A program made the translations under genes and the position numbers. From the NCBI GenBank assembly GCA_018646605.1, contig JABGUL010000006.1:1-64000 (forward strand): a DNA stretch of 64,000 nucleotides, given 5' to 3'. How positions within the stretch are numbered: position 1 is the stretch's first letter; each line of letters starts with the position of its first letter. This document shows, piece after piece, positions 44,843 to 54,115 of the stretch. Source of the DNA: Flavobacteriaceae bacterium. Its GTDB lineage: Bacteria; Bacteroidota; Bacteroidia; Flavobacteriales; Flavobacteriaceae. The notes under the pieces were generated by a model. The model was not told the origin of the DNA. It made no database searches and was given only the letters and a program-made list of their open reading frames with translations.

Positions 44843-46957
44843 TTAATAATAAAGTGCTCTATTATCATCAATACTGGCAACTGACTCTAAAGCTTTAAAC
44901 ACATTTTCTGTAATTCTTGCACTTAATTCTGTCATCATTTGCTCTGTATAAGCAGTATAATCTTCAAGCTCTTCTGCTGTATTTTTTTTCATAAGAAGTA
45001 CTTTATAAACCCCGTATTCTCCGGTGATTAAATTAGACAGGGTACCTTCCTCCATTGCAAAAGCAACACCTACGATATAAGGCTCATTACCAGCTCCTAC
45101 TATAGATGGATTACGTTGATTTATTGCAGAAGCTGTTTCAATCTCAAACTCTTCATTTTCAGCTAAAGCATCTAATGTAGTTTTGTCTTTAAACTGTTTT
45201 TTGATAAGCTCTGCTTTCTTTTTGTTGGTAAGTATTTTACGAACCTGAGTTCCAACTTCATCAATATCAGCAAGCCCTTCTTTTACTTTTGCTGTAAGTT
45301 GAACAACTGCATAGCCTCCTGAAGCAATTGAAAACCTTTTAATATCTCCTACCTTTGTATCTTCTTCAAAAGTCCAACGAACAATGTTTCGTTGTTGAAA
45401 TAAACCAGGTAAATTTTCTTCTAGGCTAGTTATTTGTTTAACGGGACGAACAACATATTTACTTTTTTCTGCAATAGCATTAAAATCTCCATCTTCATTA
45501 CTATCCATTTCAAATTGAGTGGCATTTCTGAAAACTTCATTTGCTGTTTTATCTGAAGGTACAGCTGCTGCAACAACATCTGCAATAAGTGCAAGATCAT
45601 CTTTGTCAGTAACCTTTACAATATGAAAACCAAATTCAGTTTCTACTAAACCTATATTTCCAACTTTATTCTTATTCGTAAAGTTGAAAAGTTCTTGAGC
45701 CATATCTCCTTCCCTGAAAAAGCCCAGGTCTCCACCTCTTGTTTTAGTTGGGCCATCAGAATATTCTCTTACAAGTGCTTCAAAATCACTTGAGGCTCTC
45801 CTTGCCATTTTGTATACTCTATTCGCCTCTGATTTAGCTTCTGCTTTTGTGCGGCTAACCTCTGAAGGTGCTCTTGTAGCTCCATTAAAGGCAATTAAAA
45901 TATGACTTGCTCTTAAGGAGGCGTTTACTTTACGATCTATTAATCTTGATATTTTAAAATCACCTCTGTCTCTATAAGGTCCAAAAACTTCTCCCTTTGA
46001 TAGTTTAAATAAAATATCAGCGTATTCATTATTAAATTCTCCACGAGCACGATAAACAGAATCAAAACTTTCTTCAGAGTATTCATCAATAAAATCTGCA
46101 ATGTTTTTAGTAGATCTGAAACCTTCAAGAGTATCTGTAAGTTTTGATACGTCGTTGTATGCAACACGTTCTTCTTTTAAAGCATCCAATCGTAATCTTA
46201 TAGAGGAAAGGTCATCTTCCGTCGGAGCTTCATCAAACAACACATATTGAATATTTCTTGAAGACTCTCTTTTGAAGTCTGCTTCATGTTCCTTAATATA
46301 ATTCTTTACTTCTGCGTCAGACACATTTACCAAACTATCCGAAATAACATCAAAAGGAATTTGAACATATTGGATGTTGATATTGTCATTTTTTGAATGA
46401 TAATCAGCTTTTGCTTCAGCTTCAGTAATTCCAGAGCTTGATTTGATAAGATCTAAGTAAATTCTTTGTTTGGCAACACCAATAATACTTTGCTCTTGTA
46501 TTTTCCAATTTTCATAGCTCACTGGATTTTCAACTTTCATCTGAGCAATAAAGTCTGTGAAAACACCGAAGTCAAAAAACCCTGCTTCATTTTGAAAACT
46601 TGGATTACTTATTACACTTTCATCTGATGAAATAATTTGCTCCAACTGATCTTTTCCTGCATCGATACCTAATTCTTCAAATTGTTGATCAAATATGGTA
46701 TTTCTCAAGGCTTGATTCCACACTAAATTTACAGATTGTAAGGTTGAATAATTATAAGTTCGCTCTGTTTGTTCAACCATCTGACGAAAGAAATCGATAT
46801 CTACTTCATCATCATTGATTACTGCCACGGGGTCTGTTGGACCTGTGCTTGCAGAATTTGATCCAAATACACCTGAGATTACAAATGCGAAAAGTGCCAT
46901 CCCGATTACAAGAATCAAGAAGATGGAACGTTGTCTAATTTTTCCTAAAACGGCCAT
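44843..46957 (-). CDS. PpiD/SurA-like periplasmic peptidyl-prolyl isomerase
   Basis: The protein has 704 residues: one N-terminal membrane helix (about 13-33, ILVIGMALFAFVISGVFG), a SurA/PpiD N-terminal chaperone region (about 40-190), a PPIC rotamase domain (about 345-455, ASHILIAF..ASSDFEALVREYSDGPTKTRGGDLGFF) and a second, degenerate rotamase-like region at the C-terminus. It helps fold outer-membrane and exported proteins at the inner-membrane face. It is the last gene of the envelope cluster 44843-52530. The start matches MAVLGKIRQRS homologues. Confidence 0.93.
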   Translation of the reverse strand: MAVLGKIRQRSIFLILVIGMALFAFVISGVFGSNSASTGPTDPVAVINDDEVDIDFFRQMVEQTERTYNYSTLQSVNLVWNQALRNTIFDQQFEELGIDAGKDQLEQIISSDESVISNPSFQNEAGFFDFGVFTDFIAQMKVENPVSYENWKIQEQSIIGVAKQRIYLDLIKSSSGITEAEAKADYHSKNDNINIQYVQIPFDVISDSLVNVSDAEVKNYIKEHEADFKRESSRNIQYVLFDEAPTEDDLSSIRLRLDALKEERVAYNDVSKLTDTLEGFRSTKNIADFIDEYSEESFDSVYRARGEFNNEYADILFKLSKGEVFGPYRDRGDFKISRLIDRKVNASLRASHILIAFNGATRAPSEVSRTKAEAKSEANRVYKMARRASSDFEALVREYSDGPTKTRGGDLGFFREGDMAQELFNFTNKNKVGNIGLVETEFGFHIVKVTDKDDLALIADVVAAAVPSDKTANEVFRNATQFEMDSNEDGDFNAIAEKSKYVVRPVKQITSLEENLPGLFQQRNIVRWTFEEDTKVGDIKRFSIASGGYAVVQLTAKVKEGLADIDEVGTQVRKILTNKKKAELIKKQFKDKTTLDALAENEEFEIETASAINQRNPSIVGAGNEPYIVGVAFAMEEGTLSNLITGEYGVYKVLLMKKNTAEELEDYTAYTEQMMTELSARITENVFKALESVASIDDNRALYY

Positions 46958-47048
46958 AGTTGCTATTTTTGATAGTCTGCGAAATTAAGGTATTCCAATG
47001 AATTAAGAAAGAACATCGCATTTAAATAGCAATGAAAAAAACGGATGC

Positions 47049-48323
47049 TTAATTCACTTCTGTTTTGGTTAGTATAATCTGTTCAATTTTAGTTGCTGAA
47101 ACTTTCTCGATTTTCATTGAAAACGAAGAAACATCAATCCGTTCGCCTTTTGCAGGAATTTCGCCAGTTGTATATGCAATCATTCCTCCCAAGGTTTCAT
47201 AAAATTCACTTTCTGGTAAATCCAATTGGTATTTTTCATTGAGATAATCAACTTCTAGACGTGCAGAAAATAAATAAGAGTTTTCATCTAATTGTTTTTC
47301 AATATGAGCAATAGTGTCATGCTCATCTTCAATTTCACCAAACAACTCCTCTACAATATCTTCAACAGTAACAATTCCTGAAGTCCCACCGTATTCATCA
47401 ATTACTACAGCTATACTTTTGTGCTGACGAGTCAATAGTTTTAAAACATCGTTTACTAACATTGTTTCAGGCAAATAAGCCACAGGTAACAAAATGTTTT
47501 TTAAAACCTTGGGTTGTTTGATAATTTCAAAAGCATGAATGTATCCTAAAATCTGATCAATAGTTTCTTTGTATACAGGTATTTTGGATAGACCGGTTGT
47601 TATAAACAATGCTTTGACATCTTCGATTGAGGTTTGTTCTTCAACAGCAACAACCTCTGCTCTTGGAACCATGGCCTCGCGTGTTTTAACTTCAGAAAAG
47701 TCTAACGCTTTTTGAAATATTTCAATTTCAGAATCTAAATTTTCTTTATTTTGAAAAGATTCCAACTGCTCTTCTATGTAATTACCTAATTCAACTTTTG
47801 AAAATGAAAGCTGCACTTCGTCATTATCAGTCTTGAAAAAGCGCTTTAATATCACATCGGTAAATTCTATGATAAAATAGGTGATGGGATAAAATAAAAA
47901 GTAAAAAATCGCTACTGGAACAGCAAATATTTTGATGAAGGTGTTGGCATATAACTGAAAAAAGACTTTAGGCAAAAATTCAGCCGTGAGCAATATAATT
48001 CCAGTTGAAATAAGGGTTTGATAAAATATAATAATCAAACTTGCCTCTCCAGTTAAAAGCGTTTCAGTAAAAAAAAGTTGAAGAATTCTATCCCCCATAA
48101 AAATTCCATACAATACCAAGGCTACGTTGTTCCCTAAGAGCATGGTCGCTATAAACTGAGAAGGATTTTGGGTAATGGTTTTTAACACTTTTGAGGTTAA
48201 TCCCTCCTGAGATTTTTCAATCTCAAGGTATATTCTATTAGAAGAAACAAAAGCAATCTCCATCCCAGAAAAAAAAGCAGATAGAACTAAGCAAAGAAGA
48301 ATAATTAAATCCGTAATGACCAT
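47049..48323 (-). CDS. CNNM/CBS-domain membrane protein (hemolysin family, CorC-like)
   Basis: The protein has 424 residues: a CNNM domain with four helices (about 1-150, FFSGMEIAFVSSNRIYLE), two CBS domains (about 200-320, ending AVVIDEYGGTSGIVTVEDIVEELFGEIEDEHD) and a C-terminal CorC_HlyC domain. The family is linked to magnesium or other divalent cation export. It is related to GldE but I do not claim that identity. The stop is 91 bases before the PpiD gene start. The 63-residue membrane protein gene directly abuts it upstream. Confidence 0.93.
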   Translation of the reverse strand: MVITDLIILLCLVLSAFFSGMEIAFVSSNRIYLEIEKSQEGLTSKVLKTITQNPSQFIATMLLGNNVALVLYGIFMGDRILQLFFTETLLTGEASLIIIFYQTLISTGIILLTAEFLPKVFFQLYANTFIKIFAVPVAIFYFLFYPITYFIIEFTDVILKRFFKTDNDEVQLSFSKVELGNYIEEQLESFQNKENLDSEIEIFQKALDFSEVKTREAMVPRAEVVAVEEQTSIEDVKALFITTGLSKIPVYKETIDQILGYIHAFEIIKQPKVLKNILLPVAYLPETMLVNDVLKLLTRQHKSIAVVIDEYGGTSGIVTVEDIVEELFGEIEDEHDTIAHIEKQLDENSYLFSARLEVDYLNEKYQLDLPESEFYETLGGMIAYTTGEIPAKGERIDVSSFSMKIEKVSATKIEQIILTKTEVN

Positions 48324-48515
48324 TTATGAGTTATTACGCTGATTAAATTTTTTCCTGTAATGCCTTCTAAATAAAGCCATAAAAACAGAAAGCACTGCAA
48401 AGCCAATAAAAAGATAAGCTCTAGAGGGATTCGTTTCCCACAAACCTATGGTTTCATAGACAGAAATTACAGCAATAACCCAATATAATACTTCTGAGAT
48501 TCTATAGTTTTTCAT
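48324..48515 (-). CDS. Small two-helix membrane protein
   Basis: The protein has 63 residues, with two hydrophobic segments (about 8-25 and 32-49) and a basic C-terminus (RRHYRKKFNQRNN). It directly abuts the CNNM gene, its stop being adjacent to that start, and lies 48 bases after lptC. It matches no family I recognise; conserved position in flavobacterial envelope operons is my recollection. The tight spacing argues that it is real. Confidence 0.65.
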   Translation of the reverse strand: MKNYRISEVLYWVIAVISVYETIGLWETNPSRAYLFIGFAVLSVFMALFRRHYRKKFNQRNNS

Positions 48516-48563
48516 CTGTGTTTATTATTTCTTTATAAAGATAAAAGGAATTAGTTTACTAAA

Positions 48564-49139
48564 TTATTGTTGCTTAAGTGTATCTAAAGGTTCAGAAACT
48601 GATATTGTTCCAATCAAGTTTCCTGTTTGAAATTTACTAAAATCCCTATTGGTATCCAATCTTAGTGCATCAAAATTATAATCTTGATCATTAAAAGTAA
48701 AGGGTTGTTCTGTAAAAAGCCATTCGCTTTGAGAATCCCAAAATAATTGATTGGTAGTCAGAATTGACCCATCATGTGATTTGAGTTTCACATTACCTTT
48801 AAGATCAATCAATTTAGTTTCATCATAAAGAATCCCATAATCAGCAAGAACTTCGTTTTCATTTCCTAAGTCATCATAAAAGACAACCTTGAGTCCCTCA
48901 GGAAATTCTGCATAACGAAAACTCAAATTTGTGAAGTCAACATGTTTAGGCGCAGTTAAAACGGCTTGAATCCTTAAGGAATCTGTATAAACCATCCGAA
49001 TATTACTGGCTGTAGCCAATGGATCCTGACGATCCATATTCATTTCTTTTAAGGCCTCAGAATTGTCCTCACAAGAAAAAAGAAGGGCTATGGTAAAAAC
49101 CATAACCCTTAATATTCTACTTGATAAATTAAATTTCAT
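48564..49139 (-). CDS. lptC: LptC-like LPS export lipoprotein
   Basis: The protein has 191 residues with a lipoprotein signal ending LLFSC (Cys 23). The LptC/OstA-like beta region includes ASNIRMVYTDSLRIQAVLTAPK, FPEGLKVVFYDDLGNE, ADYGILYDETKLIDLKGNVKLKSHDGSILTTNQLFWDSQSEWLFT. It carries lipopolysaccharide from LptBFG towards LptD/E. In Bacteroidetes LptC is commonly a lipoprotein, as here. It abuts the TPR gene upstream. LptE is at 16105-16635. Confidence 0.88.
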   Translation of the reverse strand: MKFNLSSRILRVMVFTIALLFSCEDNSEALKEMNMDRQDPLATASNIRMVYTDSLRIQAVLTAPKHVDFTNLSFRYAEFPEGLKVVFYDDLGNENEVLADYGILYDETKLIDLKGNVKLKSHDGSILTTNQLFWDSQSEWLFTEQPFTFNDQDYNFDALRLDTNRDFSKFQTGNLIGTISVSEPLDTLKQQ

Positions 49140-50531
49140 TTATAGTGATGGAACCTTTACACTACTGTTGATCCAGCAGCTAAATTTGATAGTAGCTCCT
49201 TCATTTCCTTCTGTAAAAATATCCGTTTTACTAGGGGCTCTTCCTGTGTAGCTGTCTGCAGTTTGATTAGCTACTTTTTTGAGTGAGTTGTCTACATTTC
49301 CAGCTTTACGAGCAACACTAGCAGCCAACCAATAAACTGCTCGCTTATTGAATTGAGTGTCTCCACAGTCATTAGCACTATCAGCATACAAATTAGCAAT
49401 TAATAAGTAAGCTCTTCCTAGTGAAGGTTGAAGGCTTAATGCTTTATTTGCGTAGCTTCGAGCAGAAGATTTACGCCCTGCTGCTTTAAATTTATTAGCA
49501 ATTTTTAATAATATTTTTGCTTTTCGGTAATTATCTTCTTCTAAAGTAATTGATTCTTCGTAGTATTTTAGGGCATCCTCTGAATTCCCTCTTTTATCGT
49601 TAAGCAATCCTAAATAATAAGCTGAATCAGCTGAAGGATCTAATGCATGTAATGCTTCTACAAGAGTAACGAAAAGAGGATCGTCAGAACATTCTTTACT
49701 ATCCATTCTACTTGCTGCTCTCTTAATCCAAACTGCATCTCCCTTGTTAGCTTCAAAATTTCTCTGATACAGAGGAATCAAATTTTCACACGTAGCTTCC
49801 TTAGCTATAATAGCATCTAGGTTGGATAAGAAAGTTGCAATTGCATTTGAGTTTATATTATACACTCTTTGATTTCTTGAATCTCTTCTACTTAGTGGAG
49901 TTCCATCTGATGAAATTGCAATAATTTTATCCAACTTTTTAGCTAGTTCAGTACTTTCAAATTCGAATTTTTCAGAAACCTCCTCATATTTTTCAAATAA
50001 CAGCTCCATAGTTACCTCTTGATCTCCAGCCTTGTAGCGATCGTAAAGTGTTTTGAAGTAGTTGTAAAGTAACTTTGGGTTGGTGAAGCTATCTGGATCC
50101 TTTTGAAAAGCTTCGTCAAAAGTATCATAAACAACTTTCAAATCTGCCATTTCATAGTCTAAAAGTGATTGTGCCTTGCTACTTAATATATCCCCTATTG
50201 CAGACTTATTCTTTTTTTCTGGGAAATTTTGTACCCATTCATCATAAAGAAGAATTAAATCTTTTTTGGATGCCTCAATTTCTTCAGGGGTTCCGTTTTT
50301 GATAAAATCTTTTAAAATTCGTTCTCCGTAAGAATAAACAGCAACATTAATTGTTGGACAATCTCGTCTTACATTCATCCAAGGTTCATATGCTGATTTA
50401 AAGTTTTTTACTTTAGCAAATTCAGCAAAAATGGATAAGTCCTGCATACAAACATTCACGTCTTGAGCCAATAAAGGTGCATTGAACAAAATGGTTAAAA
50501 ACAATACAGACAAAATATTTATCTTTTTCAT
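49140..50531 (-). CDS. Exported tetratricopeptide-repeat protein
   Basis: The protein has 463 residues with a signal peptide ending LLAQD. TPR-type helices occupy the middle and C-terminal half (AYYLGLLNDKRGNSEDALKYYEESITLEEDNYRKAKILLKIANKFKAAGR..). It carries several cysteines (CMQDLSI, RRDCPT, CENL, ECSD, CGDT, FSCW) that may form disulfides. It is likely a periplasmic scaffold. It lies between the outer-membrane protein gene and lptC, with the stop directly against lptC. No enzyme activity is evident. Confidence 0.82.
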   Translation of the reverse strand: MKKINILSVLFLTILFNAPLLAQDVNVCMQDLSIFAEFAKVKNFKSAYEPWMNVRRDCPTINVAVYSYGERILKDFIKNGTPEEIEASKKDLILLYDEWVQNFPEKKNKSAIGDILSSKAQSLLDYEMADLKVVYDTFDEAFQKDPDSFTNPKLLYNYFKTLYDRYKAGDQEVTMELLFEKYEEVSEKFEFESTELAKKLDKIIAISSDGTPLSRRDSRNQRVYNINSNAIATFLSNLDAIIAKEATCENLIPLYQRNFEANKGDAVWIKRAASRMDSKECSDDPLFVTLVEALHALDPSADSAYYLGLLNDKRGNSEDALKYYEESITLEEDNYRKAKILLKIANKFKAAGRKSSARSYANKALSLQPSLGRAYLLIANLYADSANDCGDTQFNKRAVYWLAASVARKAGNVDNSLKKVANQTADSYTGRAPSKTDIFTEGNEGATIKFSCWINSSVKVPSL

Positions 50532-50542
50532 GGAATTAAATT

Positions 50543-51799
50543 TTAATTATATTTTCTTTTTATAAACCAAACATCATTTAACGATAACCCAACGCGAAAG
50601 CCAATTAACGTTTCTTGTAAAAGGCCTGATTCTTTTTGGCCGCGCTGACTAATTTCTAAACCAACATTTACATTTGAAAGACCTCCTAATGGTAGTCCTA
50701 CTCCAAAAGATATGCCAGTTTCTGTTAAAGGTATGTTATTAACAATTAAACTCATTTGTTCTGTGTGGAATCCAAATCGATATACTACCCTTTTCCAGAA
50801 ATTTGTAAACGAAGCATAATTTGGAATAAAAAAACCTCCCACTGACCATTTTTGAGAATCACGATATCGAATGTTTTCACGTTTGAAAAAATCATTGGTA
50901 AAGTTAGCAGATTTAGTTAAATTTCTTTGCACTCCTAAGAACCATTTTTTATCCTTTCCAAAACCTAAACCTGTACGGTACGTTTCAGATATGTCAAGTA
51001 AAGTCTTGTCCAATCCAGATGAACTGAGGTCAACTTCAACAAAGTCAGATATGCTCTCAGTTGAAATAGATTGGGTGTAAAATATTCTATTATTTCGGGA
51101 ATTAAGTGGAGCTTCGGGTTGAAAAGAAAACATACCTTGTAGTTTGTATCGCTTTTTGATTGGAATAATTGCTTGTGCCGAAAACAAATAACTCAATCCA
51201 GATAGACTGGACTGGTTGGTTAAAAAAGTACCATTATCTATATTTTCTAAAAACTGTCCTGATCTGTAAAATAAAGTTCCAAAATTATAATTTATTGATG
51301 CTCCAATCGCTAAAAATTTAGTTAGGGGAAGGCCTACTGAAATATAGGTTTGATTAATCCCTCCAGTCCCTTCATATCGATTTAAAATTTCAGAATTCTC
51401 TGACCCAGAAATACCCTCCAGACGATAACCAACTGAAGAGTAGGGCAAAATTCCAAAACTAAATCCGAAAATACCCGCTGGAATACTAACAGCCAAATAA
51501 TCTAAAGAGGCGGTGTCGGCATTGTAAGAATCAGATGTGGAAGAAAGACTATTATTTCTGTAATTCACTCCCACAGAATATGTTGTAAGCTTCAAAAAAC
51601 CGTAACTGGCAGGATTATTTAAGTTGGCATGAATAGAATCGGTAAATACGTCTAAACCTCCCATGTGCCTGTTGGCTTCTGTTCCATTAAAATTTCGCTC
51701 GCCTAATCCACCTCCCGAATAAGGTGAGGATGAGCCACTCTGTGCAAAAATTGCAGTAGCTACAAAAATTAGGAAAAGGGACAAATTTAATTTTATCAT
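50543..51799 (-). CDS. Outer-membrane beta-barrel protein
   Basis: The protein has 418 residues with a signal peptide (MIKLNLSLFLIFVATAIFAQ). Alternating beta strands and the N-terminal text SSSPYSGGGLGERNFNGTEANRHMGGL and ANLNNPASYGFL place it with FadL/OmpP1-like Bacteroidetes barrels. The exact substrate is unknown. The start overlaps the coaX stop by four bases (ATGA), so translation is coupled. Confidence 0.8.
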   Translation of the reverse strand: MIKLNLSLFLIFVATAIFAQSGSSSPYSGGGLGERNFNGTEANRHMGGLDVFTDSIHANLNNPASYGFLKLTTYSVGVNYRNNSLSSTSDSYNADTASLDYLAVSIPAGIFGFSFGILPYSSVGYRLEGISGSENSEILNRYEGTGGINQTYISVGLPLTKFLAIGASINYNFGTLFYRSGQFLENIDNGTFLTNQSSLSGLSYLFSAQAIIPIKKRYKLQGMFSFQPEAPLNSRNNRIFYTQSISTESISDFVEVDLSSSGLDKTLLDISETYRTGLGFGKDKKWFLGVQRNLTKSANFTNDFFKRENIRYRDSQKWSVGGFFIPNYASFTNFWKRVVYRFGFHTEQMSLIVNNIPLTETGISFGVGLPLGGLSNVNVGLEISQRGQKESGLLQETLIGFRVGLSLNDVWFIKRKYN

Positions 51800-52530
51800 G
51801 AAATTTGATTCAATTCTAGTAAATAGTTCAAACCGTTTGCTAAAAAATTTGAATGCGCAAATATGCTATTTTTTAATGGTATAGACAACATTTGAGCATC
51901 CCCTCCTGTTAAAATTACCGTTAAATCTTCATGTTTTAATTGATATGCCTTTGTAATTGCTTGTAATTCATAGCTTATACCATGGTAAACTCCTGAATGT
52001 AATGCATTTAAAGTTGAAGTTGCAATTAATTCAATTCCTTCTTTTTTAGGATTAAGTAAAGGTAATTTACCAGAATAATCGTGCATACTTTTATAACGCA
52101 TCGAAAATCCAGGACTTATAGACCCTCCGTGGTGTATCGCATTTTCATCTATAAAGTCGTACGTTATACAGCTGCCAAGATCGATGACCAAAACATTTTT
52201 TTTAGGGTATAACAAACAGCAAGAAGCAAGCAATGCAATTCGGTCCTGTCCCAACTGTTGTGAAGGATTATATTTTGTAGTAAAGGGTAATTTTAAATCA
52301 ATCGAACAAAGAATCAAAGGTAAAGAATGGAGCACTTTTTGAATTTGATTTAAAATAGCACCATTTACATCAGAAATAATTACGCTTTTGAGCTCTGGAT
52401 AGTTTTTTTTAATTTTTTCTAAAGAAATAGCCCAATTTAAATGATTTTCAGAAGAGGAATTTATAATTGTTTTTTCATCAAACACATAGTATTTAATTAG
52501 AGTATTACCAATATCAATGATTAATTGCAT
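51796..52530 (-). CDS. coaX: Type III pantothenate kinase
   Basis: The protein has 244 residues. It has MQLIIDIGNTLIKYYVF (phosphate loop), the GQDRIALLASC stretch and VLVIDLGSCITYDFI with the GGSISPGFSMRYKSMH motif. It phosphorylates pantothenate in CoA synthesis and needs a monovalent cation. It opens the minus-strand envelope cluster, as often in Bacteroidetes. Confidence 0.95.
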   Translation of the reverse strand: MQLIIDIGNTLIKYYVFDEKTIINSSSENHLNWAISLEKIKKNYPELKSVIISDVNGAILNQIQKVLHSLPLILCSIDLKLPFTTKYNPSQQLGQDRIALLASCCLLYPKKNVLVIDLGSCITYDFIDENAIHHGGSISPGFSMRYKSMHDYSGKLPLLNPKKEGIELIATSTLNALHSGVYHGISYELQAITKAYQLKHEDLTVILTGGDAQMLSIPLKNSIFAHSNFLANGLNYLLELNQIS

Positions 52531-52581
52531 CTATTTTTTTATTGAATGCGTAAATTTACAAAGAAAATATAGGTAAATGTT

Positions 52582-52611
52582 TTTGTGGAACACAAAAGGC
52601 GTTTATATTTG
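52582..52611 (+). promoter_or_regulatory. tRNA-Phe promoter (consensus Bacteroidetes type)
   Basis: TTTG (52582-52585) is followed after 18 bases by TATATTTG (52604-52611), an exact match to TTTG / TAnnTTTG. The mature tRNA begins 18 bases downstream. Confidence 0.8.
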
Positions 52612-52628
52612 CACTTGCTTAAAAGCGG

Positions 52629-52701
52629 GGTACCTTAGCTCAGTTGGTAGAGCAAAGGACTGAAAATCCTTGTGTCCCTGGTTCGATTCCTGGAGGTACC
52701 A
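52629..52701 (+). tRNA. tRNA-Phe (GAA)
   Basis: The 73 bases fold as a normal cloverleaf. The acceptor stem pairs GGTACCT (52629-52635) with AGGTACC (52694-52700), with discriminator A52701 and no encoded CCA. The anticodon stem AAGGA/TCCTT closes the loop CTGAAAA, with anticodon GAA at 52662-52664. The T-loop GGTTCGATTCC is standard. Confidence 0.98.
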
Positions 52702-52713
52702 CTTTTAACTTAC

Positions 52714-52749
52714 AACCCTTGAAAATCAAATGATATTCAAGGGTTTTTT
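52714..52749 (+). terminator. Rho-independent terminator after tRNA-Phe
   Basis: AACCCTTGAA (52714-52723) and TTCAAGGGTT (52736-52745) form a perfect 10-bp stem with a 12-base loop, followed by a T run to 52749. Confidence 0.9.
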
Positions 52750-52845
52750 CATAAAACAAACTTCTATTTACGTTGAAAGATAATAAGCTGATTTGAATGT
52801 AATTTCTTTAAAAAGAACTTATTTTAGTGGTAAATATTTAAAAGC

Positions 52846-53454
52846 ATGGAAATTAAAAAAACAATTCCCTTATTCTTACTGTTTTTTTTATCTCAAGTGA
52901 TCATGGGGCAGACAAACAACTCTTTATTTGATGATATTTCATCTGATCAAAAAAACCAGGAACTACTCCCTTCCTCAATGATATTTACACAACGCTTACT
53001 TTGGGGTGAAAAGGGATTGATGCGAAGTACAAAAGTACTCCCGCTAAATCTAGAAAATCGAGAAAAGGAATTAAAAATTAGAAGAAAAATGCTTTTAGCC
53101 CATCAAGTAATTGGTTATGCAACTCTAGCGGGAATGATTGCGCAAGGTGTATTGGGTACAAAACTTTACAATGGTCAATATCGGTATAAAGACACCCATG
53201 AGCTTATTGGAAATATCACTACCGCCTCATATTTTACAGGTGCAGGGCTATCCCTTTTTGCCCCACCTCCATTAATCAGTAATAAAAACAAGGGCCTTAC
53301 CTCCATTAAAGCCCATAAGTGGTTGGCTACAGTTCACTTTTCTGCCATGATTGCAACTAACTTATTAGCAGAATCTGAAAAAAAATACCACCGAACAGCA
53401 GCTTTCACATTATTTGGGAGTTATGCACTAGCAGTAGTTTCATTTAAATTTTAA
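52846..53454 (+). CDS. Membrane protein with cytochrome b561-like histidine pattern
   Basis: The protein has 202 residues, a signal-like N-terminus ending MGQ and about four hydrophobic segments in the second half (86-104, 122-140, 158-174 and 184-202). Histidines H86, H118, H157, H164 and H182 lie at or near helix ends, a spacing that suggests b-type haem binding as in cytochrome b561 or ferric reductases. I make no firm family call. The YceI gene follows two bases after the stop, and YceI proteins are often linked to b561-like partners. TATTTTAG at 52820-52827 is a possible -7 element. Confidence 0.7.
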   Translation: MEIKKTIPLFLLFFLSQVIMGQTNNSLFDDISSDQKNQELLPSSMIFTQRLLWGEKGLMRSTKVLPLNLENREKELKIRRKMLLAHQVIGYATLAGMIAQGVLGTKLYNGQYRYKDTHELIGNITTASYFTGAGLSLFAPPPLISNKNKGLTSIKAHKWLATVHFSAMIATNLLAESEKKYHRTAAFTLFGSYALAVVSFKF

Positions 53455-53456
53455 GT

Positions 53457-54002
53457 ATGAAATCAAGAATTAACTTTAGCCTTGCCCTACTATTACTCGT
53501 GAATCTAAACTTTGGACAGAATGAAAGTTGGATGCTAAATGCCGATCAAAGTTTTATTTCATACGATGCAAAACACGTGCTACATGCTTGGAAAGGTATA
53601 AACTCTAATGTAAAAGGTGTAGCAAAAATAGAAATGAAAGACGATCAAATTAAAGAAATTGCCATTTTAACTTTAGTAAAAGATTTTGATAGTAATAATA
53701 CAGGTAGGGATGCTCATGCATTAGAAGTATTAGAGTCCCTTTCTTTCCCAGAAGTTCGTTTTTATGCAGACACCTTTGAAATAACTAAGGACTCTGTTCA
53801 AATTTCAGGCTTATTCAATTTCCATGGTGTCGATCAAAAAAAATCCATTACTGCACATCTGGAAAATTTAAAAAATAAGAAAATTCTAACCGGAAAATTC
53901 AATCTAATTCCTTCCGATTTCGACATTGCCTTACCCTCTTTCATGATGGTAAAAATGGAAAACCTATTAACTTTTGATTTTAAACTAGAATTTTCAAAAT
54001 AG
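53457..54002 (+). CDS. YceI-family periplasmic lipid-binding-fold protein
   Basis: The protein has 181 residues with a signal peptide (MKSRINFSLALLLLVNLNFGQ). The YceI barrel shows ADQSFISYDAKHVLHAWKGINSNVKG, VKDFDSNNTGRDAHALEVLESLSFPEVRF and ISGLFNFHGVDQKKSI. The family binds isoprenoid chains such as quinone-like lipids. It pairs with the preceding His-rich membrane gene, two bases apart. No terminator hairpin separates it from the operator at 54041. Confidence 0.93.
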   Translation: MKSRINFSLALLLLVNLNFGQNESWMLNADQSFISYDAKHVLHAWKGINSNVKGVAKIEMKDDQIKEIAILTLVKDFDSNNTGRDAHALEVLESLSFPEVRFYADTFEITKDSVQISGLFNFHGVDQKKSITAHLENLKNKKILTGKFNLIPSDFDIALPSFMMVKMENLLTFDFKLEFSK

Positions 54003-54040
54003 AAAAACACTCCAGATTAAAAACAGTACTCTAAATTGCT

Positions 54041-54060
54041 TGTGTAACTATAGTTACACA
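54041..54060 (+). promoter_or_regulatory. Crp/Fnr-type operator before the rhodanese gene
   Basis: TGTGTAACTATAGTTACACA is a perfect 20-bp palindrome whose core TGTAAC-N4-GTTACA equals the operator at 9014-9029. The centre is 29.5 bases before a weak -7 element TAAATTGT (54080-54087), within one base of the spacing seen at the sulfur operon (28.5). This points to activation by the same Crp/Fnr protein. Confidence 0.6.
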
Positions 54061-54115
54061 AAGATCAAATCAAAATTTTTAAATTGTTGAAATAGAATTA
54101 TTTAAAACGATTATT

